DNA of 63,128 nucleotides from Pygmaiobacter sp. GTDB taxonomy: Bacteria; Bacillota; Clostridia; Oscillospirales; Ruminococcaceae. The stretch is taken from NCBI GenBank assembly GCA_028689835.1, contig JAQVCK010000002.1:1-63128 (forward strand), written 5' to 3'. This document shows positions 27,878-35,598 of the stretch, piece by piece (position 1 is the stretch's first letter; every line of letters begins with the position of its first letter). A model generated the notes under the pieces. The model did not search any database, was not told the origin of the DNA, and saw only the letters and a program-made list of their open reading frames with translations. A program made the translations under genes and the position numbers.

Positions 27878-28270
27878 TCAATAAGGGTAAAACGGCAGGT
27901 TGCGCAGAATGCCAAACACCACCAGCGCGCCAATGCAGCACCAAAGCAGTACCCGCTCGGCGCGGGTGGGGGCAATGGCGCCGGTGCGCACCCAGCGGGC
28001 AGTCAGCCGCACCGCCAAAAAGGCAAAAGCGGGCGACAACACAAAAAACGCGGGGTTTGCGCGCCAGGCGGCAGCAAAGTTGCCTTGCACCAGTGCGGCC
28101 ACAAGGTGGGTGCCGCCGCAGCCGGGGCAGTACAGCCCGGTGACGGTGTGAAACAGGCAGGGGATCCCCATCCCCGCCCAAAACAGTGCAAGCCCACCCA
28201 CGCCAAGGCCCACTAGTACAAGCACCAGCAGGGCCAGCTTTTTTAGCCGTTTTGCAATTTCCGGGGGCAT
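27878..28270 (-). CDS. DUF2752 family membrane protein
   Basis: Small integral membrane protein, 130 residues with three predicted helices. The first is at residues ~10-33; then GLYCPGCGGTHLVAALVQG, the CPGCG motif that defines DUF2752, then a long helix pair. The function of the family is unknown; the cysteines could bind metal. The start codon lies directly after the stop of the DUF4234 gene (TAAC-ATG), so the two are translationally coupled. Confidence 0.8.
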   Translation of the reverse strand: MPPEIAKRLKKLALLVLVLVGLGVGGLALFWAGMGIPCLFHTVTGLYCPGCGGTHLVAALVQGNFAAAWRANPAFFVLSPAFAFLAVRLTARWVRTGAIAPTRAERVLLWCCIGALVVFGILRNLPFYPY

Positions 28271-28271
28271 G

Positions 28272-28631
28272 TTATACCGCCGTGGGGGTGGACATGGCGT
28301 TCAGTTCATTTTGCAGCAGTGCCCAGGCAATGATGCTGAAACCGAACAGGGTCAGCAGTAGGTATACAATACCATTGTTCTGCGAGGGCAACCCGTGGCG
28401 CTGGCGCGCAACGTCAATCTTGTCGCCCGCGCGGTACATCCAGTAGATCTGGTAGATGTTGCAGGTGACGATGCTCAGTAGCACGACCACGATGCCCGAG
28501 GTGTCGCCGGTGTTGTCTGATACCGTGTTCACATCGTCTGCAAGGCAGGACAGCCAATACAGGCCGTAAATGCCACAGGTGACGATTGAGAGAATAATGC
28601 AGATGGCAATGTCTCTTCTTTGAATCATCAT
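28272..28631 (-). CDS. DUF4234 family membrane protein
   Basis: 119-residue membrane protein with three to four predicted helices. The pattern RDIAICIILSIVTCGIYGLY followed by a near-repeat VVVLLSIVTCNIYQIYWMYR is typical of DUF4234, so the protein contains an internal duplication. Function unknown. AAGGAGGAATC precedes tandem ATG codons (28631 and 28628). It is upstream of and coupled to the DUF2752 gene. Confidence 0.82.
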   Translation of the reverse strand: MMIQRRDIAICIILSIVTCGIYGLYWLSCLADDVNTVSDNTGDTSGIVVVLLSIVTCNIYQIYWMYRAGDKIDVARQRHGLPSQNNGIVYLLLTLFGFSIIAWALLQNELNAMSTPTAV

Positions 28632-28872
28632 GATTCCTCCTTTTTATTCCGTCGGCAGGCAAGGGGCCGCAAAAGCCTGCGTTCTGCTTTTAGCATAACA
28701 AACCAATAGGATGTGGTCAATCTTTTTTTATGGAAACAGTAAGAAATAGCAGAGAGAAGCAAAGGATACAAAATAAATGTATAATTTTTGTAAAAATCAA
28801 TAAAATAAGGTGAGTGAAATGCCCGGTTGTCTGGTTGATTAAGAGAAAAAAACCAAACTGTCCCAAAATCCG
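28632..28872. other. AT-rich intergenic stretch between DUF4234 and the pur leader
   Basis: No gene seen. It should contain the divergent promoter of the DUF4234 pair. The ORF from 28814 lacks a ribosome binding site and runs into the structured pur leader, so I do not call it. Confidence 0.5.
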
Positions 28873-28901
28873 TTGCTTTTGTGGGCCAAACAATCTAAGA
28901 T
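28873..28901 (+). promoter_or_regulatory. Promoter of the pur leader/operon
   Basis: TTGCTT (28873-28878), 17 bases, TAAGAT (28896-28901), with an alternative TATAGA at 28901. I found no better promoter between here and purE. Confidence 0.55.
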
Positions 28902-28907
28902 ATAGAT

Positions 28908-29169
28908 GTATTTCTTTGCTGTGGGCGCGCCGGAAAACCCCGCGCGCTCGTTCCACCGTTTTTCATCGTACGAAAAGGGGGAGAAGGATGCGTCGATACC
29001 GTAAGTTGCGGCCCGGTAGTTCCGGGTACCCATTCAGAAGCAAAGCGGGATTGCTGCCGGATTTTAACAGGCTAGGAGCAACCTTCGACGGCTGCACGAA
29101 CAACATAGGTGTAGCTGCATCTAAATATGAAACCTAAGGTTATGGCAGAATATTGCCATAACCTTTTTT
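28908..29169 (+). ncRNA. Structured leader RNA of the purine operon (unidentified; attenuator or stand-alone ncRNA)
   Basis: About 260 nt from a predicted start to an intrinsic terminator. Seen helices: GTGG-GCGCGC (28921-28930) with GCGCGC...CCAC (28942-28956); CCCGG/CCGGG (29012-29026); TTGCT/AGCAA (29051-29081); TAGGT/ACCTA (29106-29135); terminator stem 29136-29165. AACCTT (29080-29085) could pair with AAGGTT (29136-29141), the 5' arm of the terminator, giving a possible antiterminator. It does not match the guanine, ZTP, PRPP or THF riboswitch cores as I remember them. It could instead be an independent ncRNA such as a raiA-type or 6S RNA. Confidence 0.6.
29136..29169 (+). terminator. 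Intrinsic terminator 55 bases before purE
   Basis: AAGGTTATGGCA-GAATAT-TGCCATAACCTT, a perfect twelve-pair stem, then a T-run. Its closeness to the purE ribosome binding site leaves little room for another promoter, so it probably attenuates the operon. Confidence 0.88.
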
Positions 29170-29224
29170 CGTGCCTTTTTGAGAAGAAAAACAAAAAACA
29201 AGGGATACAAAGGAGGACAAACAG

Positions 29225-29722
29225 ATGAAGAAGGTCGGTATCTTAATGGGCAGTGACAGTGACCTGCCTGTCGTACAAAAGGCGTTTTCGGTACTGCGAG
29301 AGCTGGGCATCCCGTTTGAAGCGCATGTGATGAGTGCCCACCGCACACCGGGAGAAACCGCGCAGTTTGCCAAAGAGGCGGCGGCAAACGGGTTTGGCGT
29401 GCTGATTGGCGCAGCCGGTATGGCGGCCCACCTTGCGGGTGCGCTGGCGGCAAACACCGTATTGCCGGTCATCGGCCTGCCCATCAAAGGCGGCGCGGCA
29501 GACGGCATGGACGCACTGCTTGCCACGGTAGAAATGCCCGCCGGCATCCCGGTTGCCACCGTGGCACTGGGCGGCGGGGCCAACGCCGCACTGCTGGCGG
29601 CACAGATTTTGGCCGTGGGCGACGAAACACTTACCGAAAAACTGCGCGCCCGCCGCCGGTCAGAGGCACTGCGCCTTGCCGAAAAAGACGAAACCCTGCA
29701 AAAAACACTGGCCAACTTATAA
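29225..29722 (+). CDS. purE: 5-(carboxyamino)imidazole ribonucleotide mutase (PurE class I)
   Basis: Converts N5-CAIR to CAIR in purine synthesis. Seen: [14 protein letters not shown] (substrate loop), [15 protein letters not shown] and [20 protein letters not shown], the class I pattern; [14 protein letters not shown] near the C-terminus. 165 residues is normal. AAAGGAGGACAAACAG precedes the ATG. First gene of the pur operon. No purK is present in the operon, although class I PurE normally needs PurK to make its substrate. Confidence 0.95.
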   Translation: MKKVGILMGSDSDLPVVQKAFSVLRELGIPFEAHVMSAHRTPGETAQFAKEAAANGFGVLIGAAGMAAHLAGALAANTVLPVIGLPIKGGAADGMDALLATVEMPAGIPVATVALGGGANAALLAAQILAVGDETLTEKLRARRRSEALRLAEKDETLQKTLANL

Positions 29723-29804
29723 ATTGCACCGCGCGGGCCCATGCCCGCAGGCAGATAGAAGCAGACAACAAGCAATAGCTAACATAAAACGGGAGGAAAC
29801 GACA

Positions 29805-30515
29805 ATGGAAAAACGGGAACAGCTGTATGAGGGAAAAGCCAAAAAGGTGTACGCGACCGATGATGCCACGCTGGTGCTGGTAGAGTATAAAGACGATGCC
29901 ACCGCGGGCAACGGCGCCAAAAAAGGCACCATTCGCGGCAAAGGCGTTGTCAACAACAAGGTGACCAACTCGCTGATGGCCCTTTTGGAGAGCAAAGGCG
30001 TGCCGACCCACTTTGTCAAACAGCTCTCCGACCGCGAGACGCTGGTGAAAAAGGTGCAGATTGTGCCGCTGGAGGTCATCGTGCGCAACGTGGCCGCCGG
30101 CAGTTTTAGCGCCCGCCTTGGCGTAAAAGAGGGCACCCGGTTTGCCTCCCCGACGCTGGAATACAGCTATAAAGACGACGCGCTGGGTGACCCGCTAATC
30201 AATAATTACTTTGCCATTGCGCTGGGGGCCGCCACCAAAGAGGAGCTTGCCACCATCGACGCGCTGGCGTTTAAGGTAAACGACGTGCTGAAAAGCTACC
30301 TTGCGGGCTTTGACATCGACTTGATTGACTTTAAGCTGGAGTTTGGCCGCCTGCCGGATGGCACCATTATACTGGCCGACGAGATTAGCCCCGACACCTG
30401 CCGCTTTTGGGATGCCAAAACCGGCGCGCACCTGGATAAAGACCTGTTCCGCCGAGACCTTGGCGGCGAAGAGGAAGCGTACCGGGAGGTGCTGCGGCGC
30501 CTTTTGGGGGAATGA
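29805..30515 (+). CDS. purC: Phosphoribosylaminoimidazole-succinocarboxamide synthase
   Basis: SAICAR synthetase joins aspartate to CAIR with ATP. Start at ATG 29805 (GGGAGGAAACGACA upstream), giving 236 residues; the track's longer ORF overlaps purE. Seen: [14 protein letters not shown] (ATP site), VEVIVRN-type segment as [31 protein letters not shown] and [18 protein letters not shown] (metal/substrate). Overlaps the purF start region. Confidence 0.96.
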   Translation: MEKREQLYEGKAKKVYATDDATLVLVEYKDDATAGNGAKKGTIRGKGVVNNKVTNSLMALLESKGVPTHFVKQLSDRETLVKKVQIVPLEVIVRNVAAGSFSARLGVKEGTRFASPTLEYSYKDDALGDPLINNYFAIALGAATKEELATIDALAFKVNDVLKSYLAGFDIDLIDFKLEFGRLPDGTIILADEISPDTCRFWDAKTGAHLDKDLFRRDLGGEEEAYREVLRRLLGE

Positions 30516-30517
30516 GC

Positions 30518-31993
30518 ATGCACAAACAGCAGGCAGAAAAACTGCATGAGGAGTGCGGCGTTTTTGGGGTGTTTGCGGGCAAAGAGCAACTGGACGTGGC
30601 AGCCCTGACCTATTACGGTTTGTATGCGTTGCAGCACCGCGGGCAGGAGAGTTGCGGCATTGCGGTCAACGACGACGGGGTGTTTACCGTGCACAAGGAT
30701 GTTGGCCTTGTGAACGAGGTGTTTCGCCCCCGTGCGTTGGAGGCACTGGGCACTGGCAAAATGGCGGTGGGGCATTGCCGTTACGCCACCACCGGCACCG
30801 GCAGCCGTGCCAACGCACAGCCAATGGTGGTGCGGCACATCAAGGGCAGCATGGCCCTTGGACACAACGGCAACCTGACCAATGCCACCGAGTTGCGTGA
30901 AAAGTACGAGCTGGAGGGTGCTATCTTTCACACGACCAGCGACACCGAGGTCATTGCCTATGCCATTACCAAGGCGCGGCTGGAAACCCCCAGCATTGAA
31001 GAAGCGGTCGAAGTGGCAATGGACACGCTGGCCGGGGCGTACAGTCTCGTCATCGCCTCCCCCAGCAAGCTGATTGCCGTACGCGACCCCCACGGGTTTC
31101 GCCCGCTGTGCATGGGCCGCATCGGCGACAGTGTGCTGTTTGCCAGCGAGTCCTGTGCGCTGGACGCGGTGGGCGCCGAGTTTGTGCGGGATATCGAGCC
31201 GGGCGAAATTGTGGTCGCAGGCGACGACGGCATTAAAACCTTGCGCCGCCACTGCGGCGGCCCGTCGTCGATGTGTGTGTTTGAGTTTATTTACTTTGCT
31301 CGGCCCGATTCTGTCATCGACGGTTCTAGCGTGCACACGGCGCGCCAGCGCGCCGGCACGTTTTTGGCGTTGCAACACCCGGTGCAGGCCGATGTGGTCA
31401 TCGGTGTGCCGGATTCCGGGCTCGACGCGGCACTGGGCTTTTCCAAGCAAAGCGGCATCCCGTATGACATTGGGTTTCTCAAAAATAAATACATCGGGCG
31501 CACCTTTATTGCACCCAGCCAAAAGCAGCGCGAAAACGATGTGCGCATCAAGCTGAACCCCATCGCCTCGGTGGTGGCGGGCAAACGGGTCGTGCTGGTG
31601 GACGATTCGATTGTGCGCGGCACCACCAGCCTTAAAATCGTGCAGTTGCTGCGCGAGGCCGGGGCAAAAGAAGTGCATATGCGCCTGTCGGCACCGCCGT
31701 TTTTATACCCGTGCTACTTTGGCACCGACATCGACTCCAGCGAGCATTTGATCGCCTACCGTCACACGGTGGAGGAGATCCGCGCCATCATTGGGGTGGA
31801 CAGCCTGGGCTATTTGGACGTGGACAGCCTTGACATGCTGGCCGACCGCTCTACCTGCGGCTTTTGCAAGGGCTGCTTTACCGGCAATTACCCGGCACCC
31901 AAGCCCAACAGGGCACAAAAAAGCAAGTTCGAACAAAAAATTTCCGCCGCAAAGCGTGCGGCAGGGGAGGCACAGGATGGAAAAAAGCTTTAG
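30518..31993 (+). CDS. purF: Amidophosphoribosyltransferase
   Basis: First committed step of purine synthesis: PRPP plus glutamine to phosphoribosylamine. ATG 30518 is preferred over 30512 since the G-rich ribosome binding site then sits seven bases away. A short propeptide precedes the catalytic Cys in [10 protein letters not shown], as in Bacillus-type PurF. N-terminal glutaminase domain with [16 protein letters not shown]-terminal phosphoribosyltransferase with [18 protein letters not shown] (PRPP loop). [13 protein letters not shown] near the end holds Fe-S-type cysteines, as in clostridial/Bacillus enzymes. Confidence 0.96.
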   Translation: MHKQQAEKLHEECGVFGVFAGKEQLDVAALTYYGLYALQHRGQESCGIAVNDDGVFTVHKDVGLVNEVFRPRALEALGTGKMAVGHCRYATTGTGSRANAQPMVVRHIKGSMALGHNGNLTNATELREKYELEGAIFHTTSDTEVIAYAITKARLETPSIEEAVEVAMDTLAGAYSLVIASPSKLIAVRDPHGFRPLCMGRIGDSVLFASESCALDAVGAEFVRDIEPGEIVVAGDDGIKTLRRHCGGPSSMCVFEFIYFARPDSVIDGSSVHTARQRAGTFLALQHPVQADVVIGVPDSGLDAALGFSKQSGIPYDIGFLKNKYIGRTFIAPSQKQRENDVRIKLNPIASVVAGKRVVLVDDSIVRGTTSLKIVQLLREAGAKEVHMRLSAPPFLYPCYFGTDIDSSEHLIAYRHTVEEIRAIIGVDSLGYLDVDSLDMLADRSTCGFCKGCFTGNYPAPKPNRAQKSKFEQKISAAKRAAGEAQDGKKL

Positions 31994-33014
31994 CGACAGT
32001 TACCGCGCCGCCGGGGTGGACATCACTGCCGGGTACGCCGCGGTAGAGCTGATGAAAAGCCATGTGGCGCGCACGATGACCCCCGGTGTGCTGGGGGGCC
32101 TTGGCGGCTTTGGCGGCCTGTTTGCCCCCGACCTCACCGGCATGAAACAACCGGTATTGGTGTCGGGCACCGACGGGGTGGGCACGAAGCTGAAACTTGC
32201 TTTTTTGCTGGACAAACACGACACTGTGGGCATCGACTGTGTGGCCATGTGCGTCAACGACATCATTTGCAGCGGCGCAAAACCCCTGTTTTTTTTGGAT
32301 TATATTGCCTGTGGCAAAAATGTGCCCGAGCGCATTGCATCGATCGTTGCCGGGGTGGCCGAGGGCTGCGTGCAGGCCGGTGCGGCGCTGATTGGCGGCG
32401 AGACGGCTGAAATGCCGGGTTTTTACCCGGAAAACGAATATGACCTTGCGGGCTTTTCGGTCGGCATTGTGGACAAAGAGCGCATGTTTGACAACACGGC
32501 CATGCGCGCGGGCGATGCGCTGATCGCGCTGCCCTCCAGCGGCGTGCATTCAAACGGGTTCTCCCTGGTGCGCCGCGTGTTTGACCTTGAGGGCGGCGCC
32601 GCAAGTGAGTACCTGCCGGAACTTGGCACCACGCTGGGCGAAGCGCTGCTGGCACCGACCCGCATTTATGTCAAACCCCTGCTGGCACTGGCCCAGCAAG
32701 TGCAGGTGCTGGGCGCCAGCCACATCACCGGCGGCGGTTTTTACGAAAACATCCCCCGCTGCCTGCCGGATGGCCTCGTAGCCCGTATTGCCAAAAGCGC
32801 CGTGCGCACCCCGCCACTATTCGAGCGCATTGCCAAAGCGGGCGCAGTGCCCGAGCGCGATATGTTTAATACTTTTAATATGGGGGTCGGCCTTTGCGTC
32901 GTGGTGGGTGCGGCGCAGGCAGATGAAGCGCTGCGGGTGCTGCGGGCACAGGGCGAAGATGCCTACCTGCTGGGCGAAGTTGCCGCAGGCGAAGGCGGTG
33001 TCGAGCTGTGGTAA
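31977..33014 (+). CDS. purM: Phosphoribosylformylglycinamidine cyclo-ligase (AIR synthetase)
   Basis: Closes the imidazole ring to give AIR using ATP. ATG 31977 has AGGGGAGGCACAGG upstream and overlaps the end of purF by 17 bases; the track's longer ORF is out of register with this. Seen: [15 protein letters not shown] at the N-terminus, [36 protein letters not shown] and [18 protein letters not shown]. 345 residues is normal. Confidence 0.96.
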   Translation: MEKSFSDSYRAAGVDITAGYAAVELMKSHVARTMTPGVLGGLGGFGGLFAPDLTGMKQPVLVSGTDGVGTKLKLAFLLDKHDTVGIDCVAMCVNDIICSGAKPLFFLDYIACGKNVPERIASIVAGVAEGCVQAGAALIGGETAEMPGFYPENEYDLAGFSVGIVDKERMFDNTAMRAGDALIALPSSGVHSNGFSLVRRVFDLEGGAASEYLPELGTTLGEALLAPTRIYVKPLLALAQQVQVLGASHITGGGFYENIPRCLPDGLVARIAKSAVRTPPLFERIAKAGAVPERDMFNTFNMGVGLCVVVGAAQADEALRVLRAQGEDAYLLGEVAAGEGGVELW

Positions 33015-33634
33015 AGGTCGCGGTACTGGTGTCCGGCGGTGGCACCAACCTGCAAGCCATTTTAGACGCCAAAGCGGCGGGTAAGCTGCCCCACGCCGAG
33101 CTTGCGCTGGTGGTTGCCAGCAAGCCGGGGGTGTACGCGCTGCAACGCGCTGCGGGCGCCGGGGTAAAAACGGCGGTCGTGTGGCGCAAAACCTGCCCCA
33201 ACAGTGCCACCTTTGACGAGGCACTGTTGCGGGTACTGCAACAAAACAACATCGACGTGGTCGTGCTGGCGGGGTTTCTTTCTATTTTAGGCCCGTCGGT
33301 GATCGCCGCTTACAGCGGGCGCATCCTCAACGTACACCCCAGCCTCATCCCCAGCTTTTGCGGCAAAGGGTTTTATGGCTTAAAAGTGCACGAGGCGGTG
33401 CTGGCAGCCGGCGTAAAAGTGACCGGGGCAACGGTACACCTTGTCAATGAGGTACCGGATGGTGGTAAAATAGTAGCACAGCGTGCCGTGCGGGTGCACC
33501 GCGGCGATGACGCCGCCACGCTGCAACGCCGCGTGATGGAGCAGGCCGAGTGGAAACTGCTGCCCCGCGCGGTAGAGCAGCTTTGCGCCGCACTTTGGCG
33601 AAAACAACAAACAAACAAGCGAAAGGGAGTTTGA
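33008..33634 (+). CDS. purN: Phosphoribosylglycinamide formyltransferase (folate-dependent)
   Basis: GART: transfers formyl from 10-formyl-THF to GAR. GTG start overlapping the purM stop by seven bases. Seen: [18 protein letters not shown] (phosphoribosyl site), [31 protein letters not shown] (catalytic Asn/His) and a C-terminal Asp in [17 protein letters not shown]. 208 residues. The C-terminal tail is Lys/Arg/Gln-rich. Confidence 0.95.
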   Translation: MVKVAVLVSGGGTNLQAILDAKAAGKLPHAELALVVASKPGVYALQRAAGAGVKTAVVWRKTCPNSATFDEALLRVLQQNNIDVVVLAGFLSILGPSVIAAYSGRILNVHPSLIPSFCGKGFYGLKVHEAVLAAGVKVTGATVHLVNEVPDGGKIVAQRAVRVHRGDDAATLQRRVMEQAEWKLLPRAVEQLCAALWRKQQTNKRKGV

Positions 33635-33637
33635 CAA

Positions 33638-34405
33638 ATGGGAACACAAGACCTTGAAAGCTTGCTGCGGCAAAACAGTTACCCCGGCCGGGGTGTCCTG
33701 CTGGGCCTGAGCCCCAGCGGGTCGTTTGCCGTTGCCGCCTACTTTATTATGGGGCGCAGTGCCAACAGCCGCAACCGCGTGTTTACGCAGCGGGGCGACG
33801 GCATCATCACCGAAGCGGCGGACGAAAGCCGCATGCGGGACCCGTCGCTGATTTTGTACGCCCCGGTGCGCGCACTGGGCGACCAGGTGCTGATCGTGAC
33901 GAACGGCGACCAGACCGATACGATTTACGACGAGCTGGAGCTTGGCGGCAGCTTTGCCCGCGCTTTGCGCCGGCGCAAGTTCGAGCCGGATGCCCCAAAC
34001 TACACCCCGCGCATCAGCGGTTACATCAAGCGCACCGGCGGGCGCATGCGCTACCGCATGGGCATTATTAAAAGTGCTTGCGGTAACCCGGATTCCGTGC
34101 AGCGGTATTTTTACGAGTACCCGCAGCCGGTGGCAGGGCAGGGGCATTTGATCCACACCTACGAAGGGGACGGCGACCCGCTGCCCAGCTTTGTGGGCGA
34201 GCCGCGCTGTGTCGCGCTGCCGGAGACGATTGACGAGTTGACCGACCTGTTGTGGAACAGCCTTAACACCGAAAACAAGATCAGCCTGTTTGTGCGCTAC
34301 CTGCCCCTTGGCGCAGGCGAGCAGCAGACCCGCATTTGCAACCGCTACGAAAAAACACAGGTGCCTGCGAAGCCGGAGGTCATCAGCCCCGAGCAGCTGC
34401 GCTAA
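33638..34405 (+). CDS. purO: IMP cyclohydrolase, PurO-like (archaeal type)
   Basis: Closes the last ring: FAICAR to IMP. 255 residues resembling the single-domain archaeal PurO family rather than the N-terminal half of bacterial PurH: NSYPGRGVLLGLSPSGSFAV, AYFIMGRSANSRNRVF, SLILYAPVRALGDQVLIVTN and the C-terminal SLFVRYLPLGAG. GAAAGGGAGTTTGACAA precedes the ATG. It sits directly before a stand-alone AICAR transformylase, so together these two genes replace bifunctional PurH. The symbol follows the archaeal gene. Confidence 0.88.
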   Translation: MGTQDLESLLRQNSYPGRGVLLGLSPSGSFAVAAYFIMGRSANSRNRVFTQRGDGIITEAADESRMRDPSLILYAPVRALGDQVLIVTNGDQTDTIYDELELGGSFARALRRRKFEPDAPNYTPRISGYIKRTGGRMRYRMGIIKSACGNPDSVQRYFYEYPQPVAGQGHLIHTYEGDGDPLPSFVGEPRCVALPETIDELTDLLWNSLNTENKISLFVRYLPLGAGEQQTRICNRYEKTQVPAKPEVISPEQLR

Positions 34406-34425
34406 AGAAAGGGGAACCTAGTAAA

Positions 34426-35598
34426 ATGACCGAACTGGAACTGAAGTACGGTTGTAACCCCAACCAAAAACCCGCCCGCATTTTTGCACGGCAGGGCGAA
34501 TTGCCGTTGCAGGTACTCAATGGGCGGCCCGGGTACATCAATTTTATGGATGCGCTGAATGGCTGGCAGCTGGTGCGCGAGCTTGCCGCCATGAGCGGCC
34601 TGCCCGCCGCCGCCAGCTTTAAGCATGTCAGCCCCGCCGGTGCCGCGCTGGGCCTGCCGCTTAGCGAAACGCTGCAAAAAATTTATTTTGTCGAGGGCAT
34701 GCAGCTTTCGCCCCTTGCGTGTGCCTATGCCCGCGCGCGCGGTGCCGACCGGCTGTCAAGCTTTGGCGACTGGGTGTCGCTGAGCGAAATTTGCGACGCC
34801 GACACCGCCCACCTGATCCAAAAAGAGGTGTCGGACGGCGTGATTGCGCCGGGCTACACCGATGAAGCGCTTGCCATTTTAAAAACCAAGAAAAAGGGCG
34901 GCTACAACATTGTTGTTATCGACCCGGCTTATGCGCCCCCGGCGCTGGAACAGCGCGACATTTTTGGCATCACGTTTGAGCAGGGCCACAACGACCTTGC
35001 CATCACTGAAACCCTGCTGCAAAATGTCGTGACCCAAAACAAAACGCTGACCAGCGAGCAGAAGCGCGATTTGCTGGTGGCGCTCATCACCCTCAAATAC
35101 ACCCAGTCAAACTCGGTGTGCTATGCAAAAGACGGGCAGGCTATTGGGGTGGGCGCCGGCCAGCAAAGCCGCATCCACTGCACCCGCCTTGCGGGCAACA
35201 AGGCCGACATCTGGCACCTGCGCCAACACCCGCAGGTGCTGGCACTGCCGTTTAAAGCAGGCATCAGCCGCGCGGTGCGCGACAATGCCATTGATGTGTA
35301 CATCAGCGAAGAGAGCGACGACGTGCTGCGCGACGGCGCGTGGCAGCAGGTGTTTACCACCTGCCCGCAGCCGCTGGCGCTTGCCGAAAAAAAGGCCTAC
35401 CTTGCCAAGGTGCGCGGTGTGGCGCTGGCAAGTGACGCGTTTTTCCCATTTGGCGACAACATCGAGCGCGCTGCCCGCAGCGGGGTAGAGGCCATTGTCC
35501 AGCCCGGCGGCTCAGTGCGCGACGACCAGGTCATCGAGACCTGTGACCGCTATGGCATTGCCATGGCTTTTTGCGGGCTGCGTCTGTTTCACCATTGA
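34426..35598 (+). CDS. purH: AICAR transformylase (stand-alone PurH C-terminal domain)
   Basis: Formyl transfer from 10-formyl-THF to AICAR. It has 390 residues and corresponds only to the AICARFT part of PurH; the MGS-like cyclohydrolase domain is absent. Seen: LKYGCNPNQKPARIF (start of the domain), AASFKHVSPAGAALGLPL with the Lys-His pair, LKYTQSNSVCYAKDGQAIGVGAGQQSRIHC (quoted in part) and DAFFPFGDNIERAARSG. ATG 34426 follows GAAAGGGGAACCTAGTAAA. The partner activity is the preceding purO gene. Confidence 0.92.
   Translation: MTELELKYGCNPNQKPARIFARQGELPLQVLNGRPGYINFMDALNGWQLVRELAAMSGLPAAASFKHVSPAGAALGLPLSETLQKIYFVEGMQLSPLACAYARARGADRLSSFGDWVSLSEICDADTAHLIQKEVSDGVIAPGYTDEALAILKTKKKGGYNIVVIDPAYAPPALEQRDIFGITFEQGHNDLAITETLLQNVVTQNKTLTSEQKRDLLVALITLKYTQSNSVCYAKDGQAIGVGAGQQSRIHCTRLAGNKADIWHLRQHPQVLALPFKAGISRAVRDNAIDVYISEESDDVLRDGAWQQVFTTCPQPLALAEKKAYLAKVRGVALASDAFFPFGDNIERAARSGVEAIVQPGGSVRDDQVIETCDRYGIAMAFCGLRLFHH

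Noticed and set aside
27585-28216. Plus-strand ORFs over the DUF2752 gene
   Set aside because: They run through two strong terminators and are antisense to a recognisable membrane protein.
28814-29137. 107-codon ORF in the pur leader
   Set aside because: No ribosome binding site, crosses the predicted promoter and several stems; the region reads better as structured RNA.
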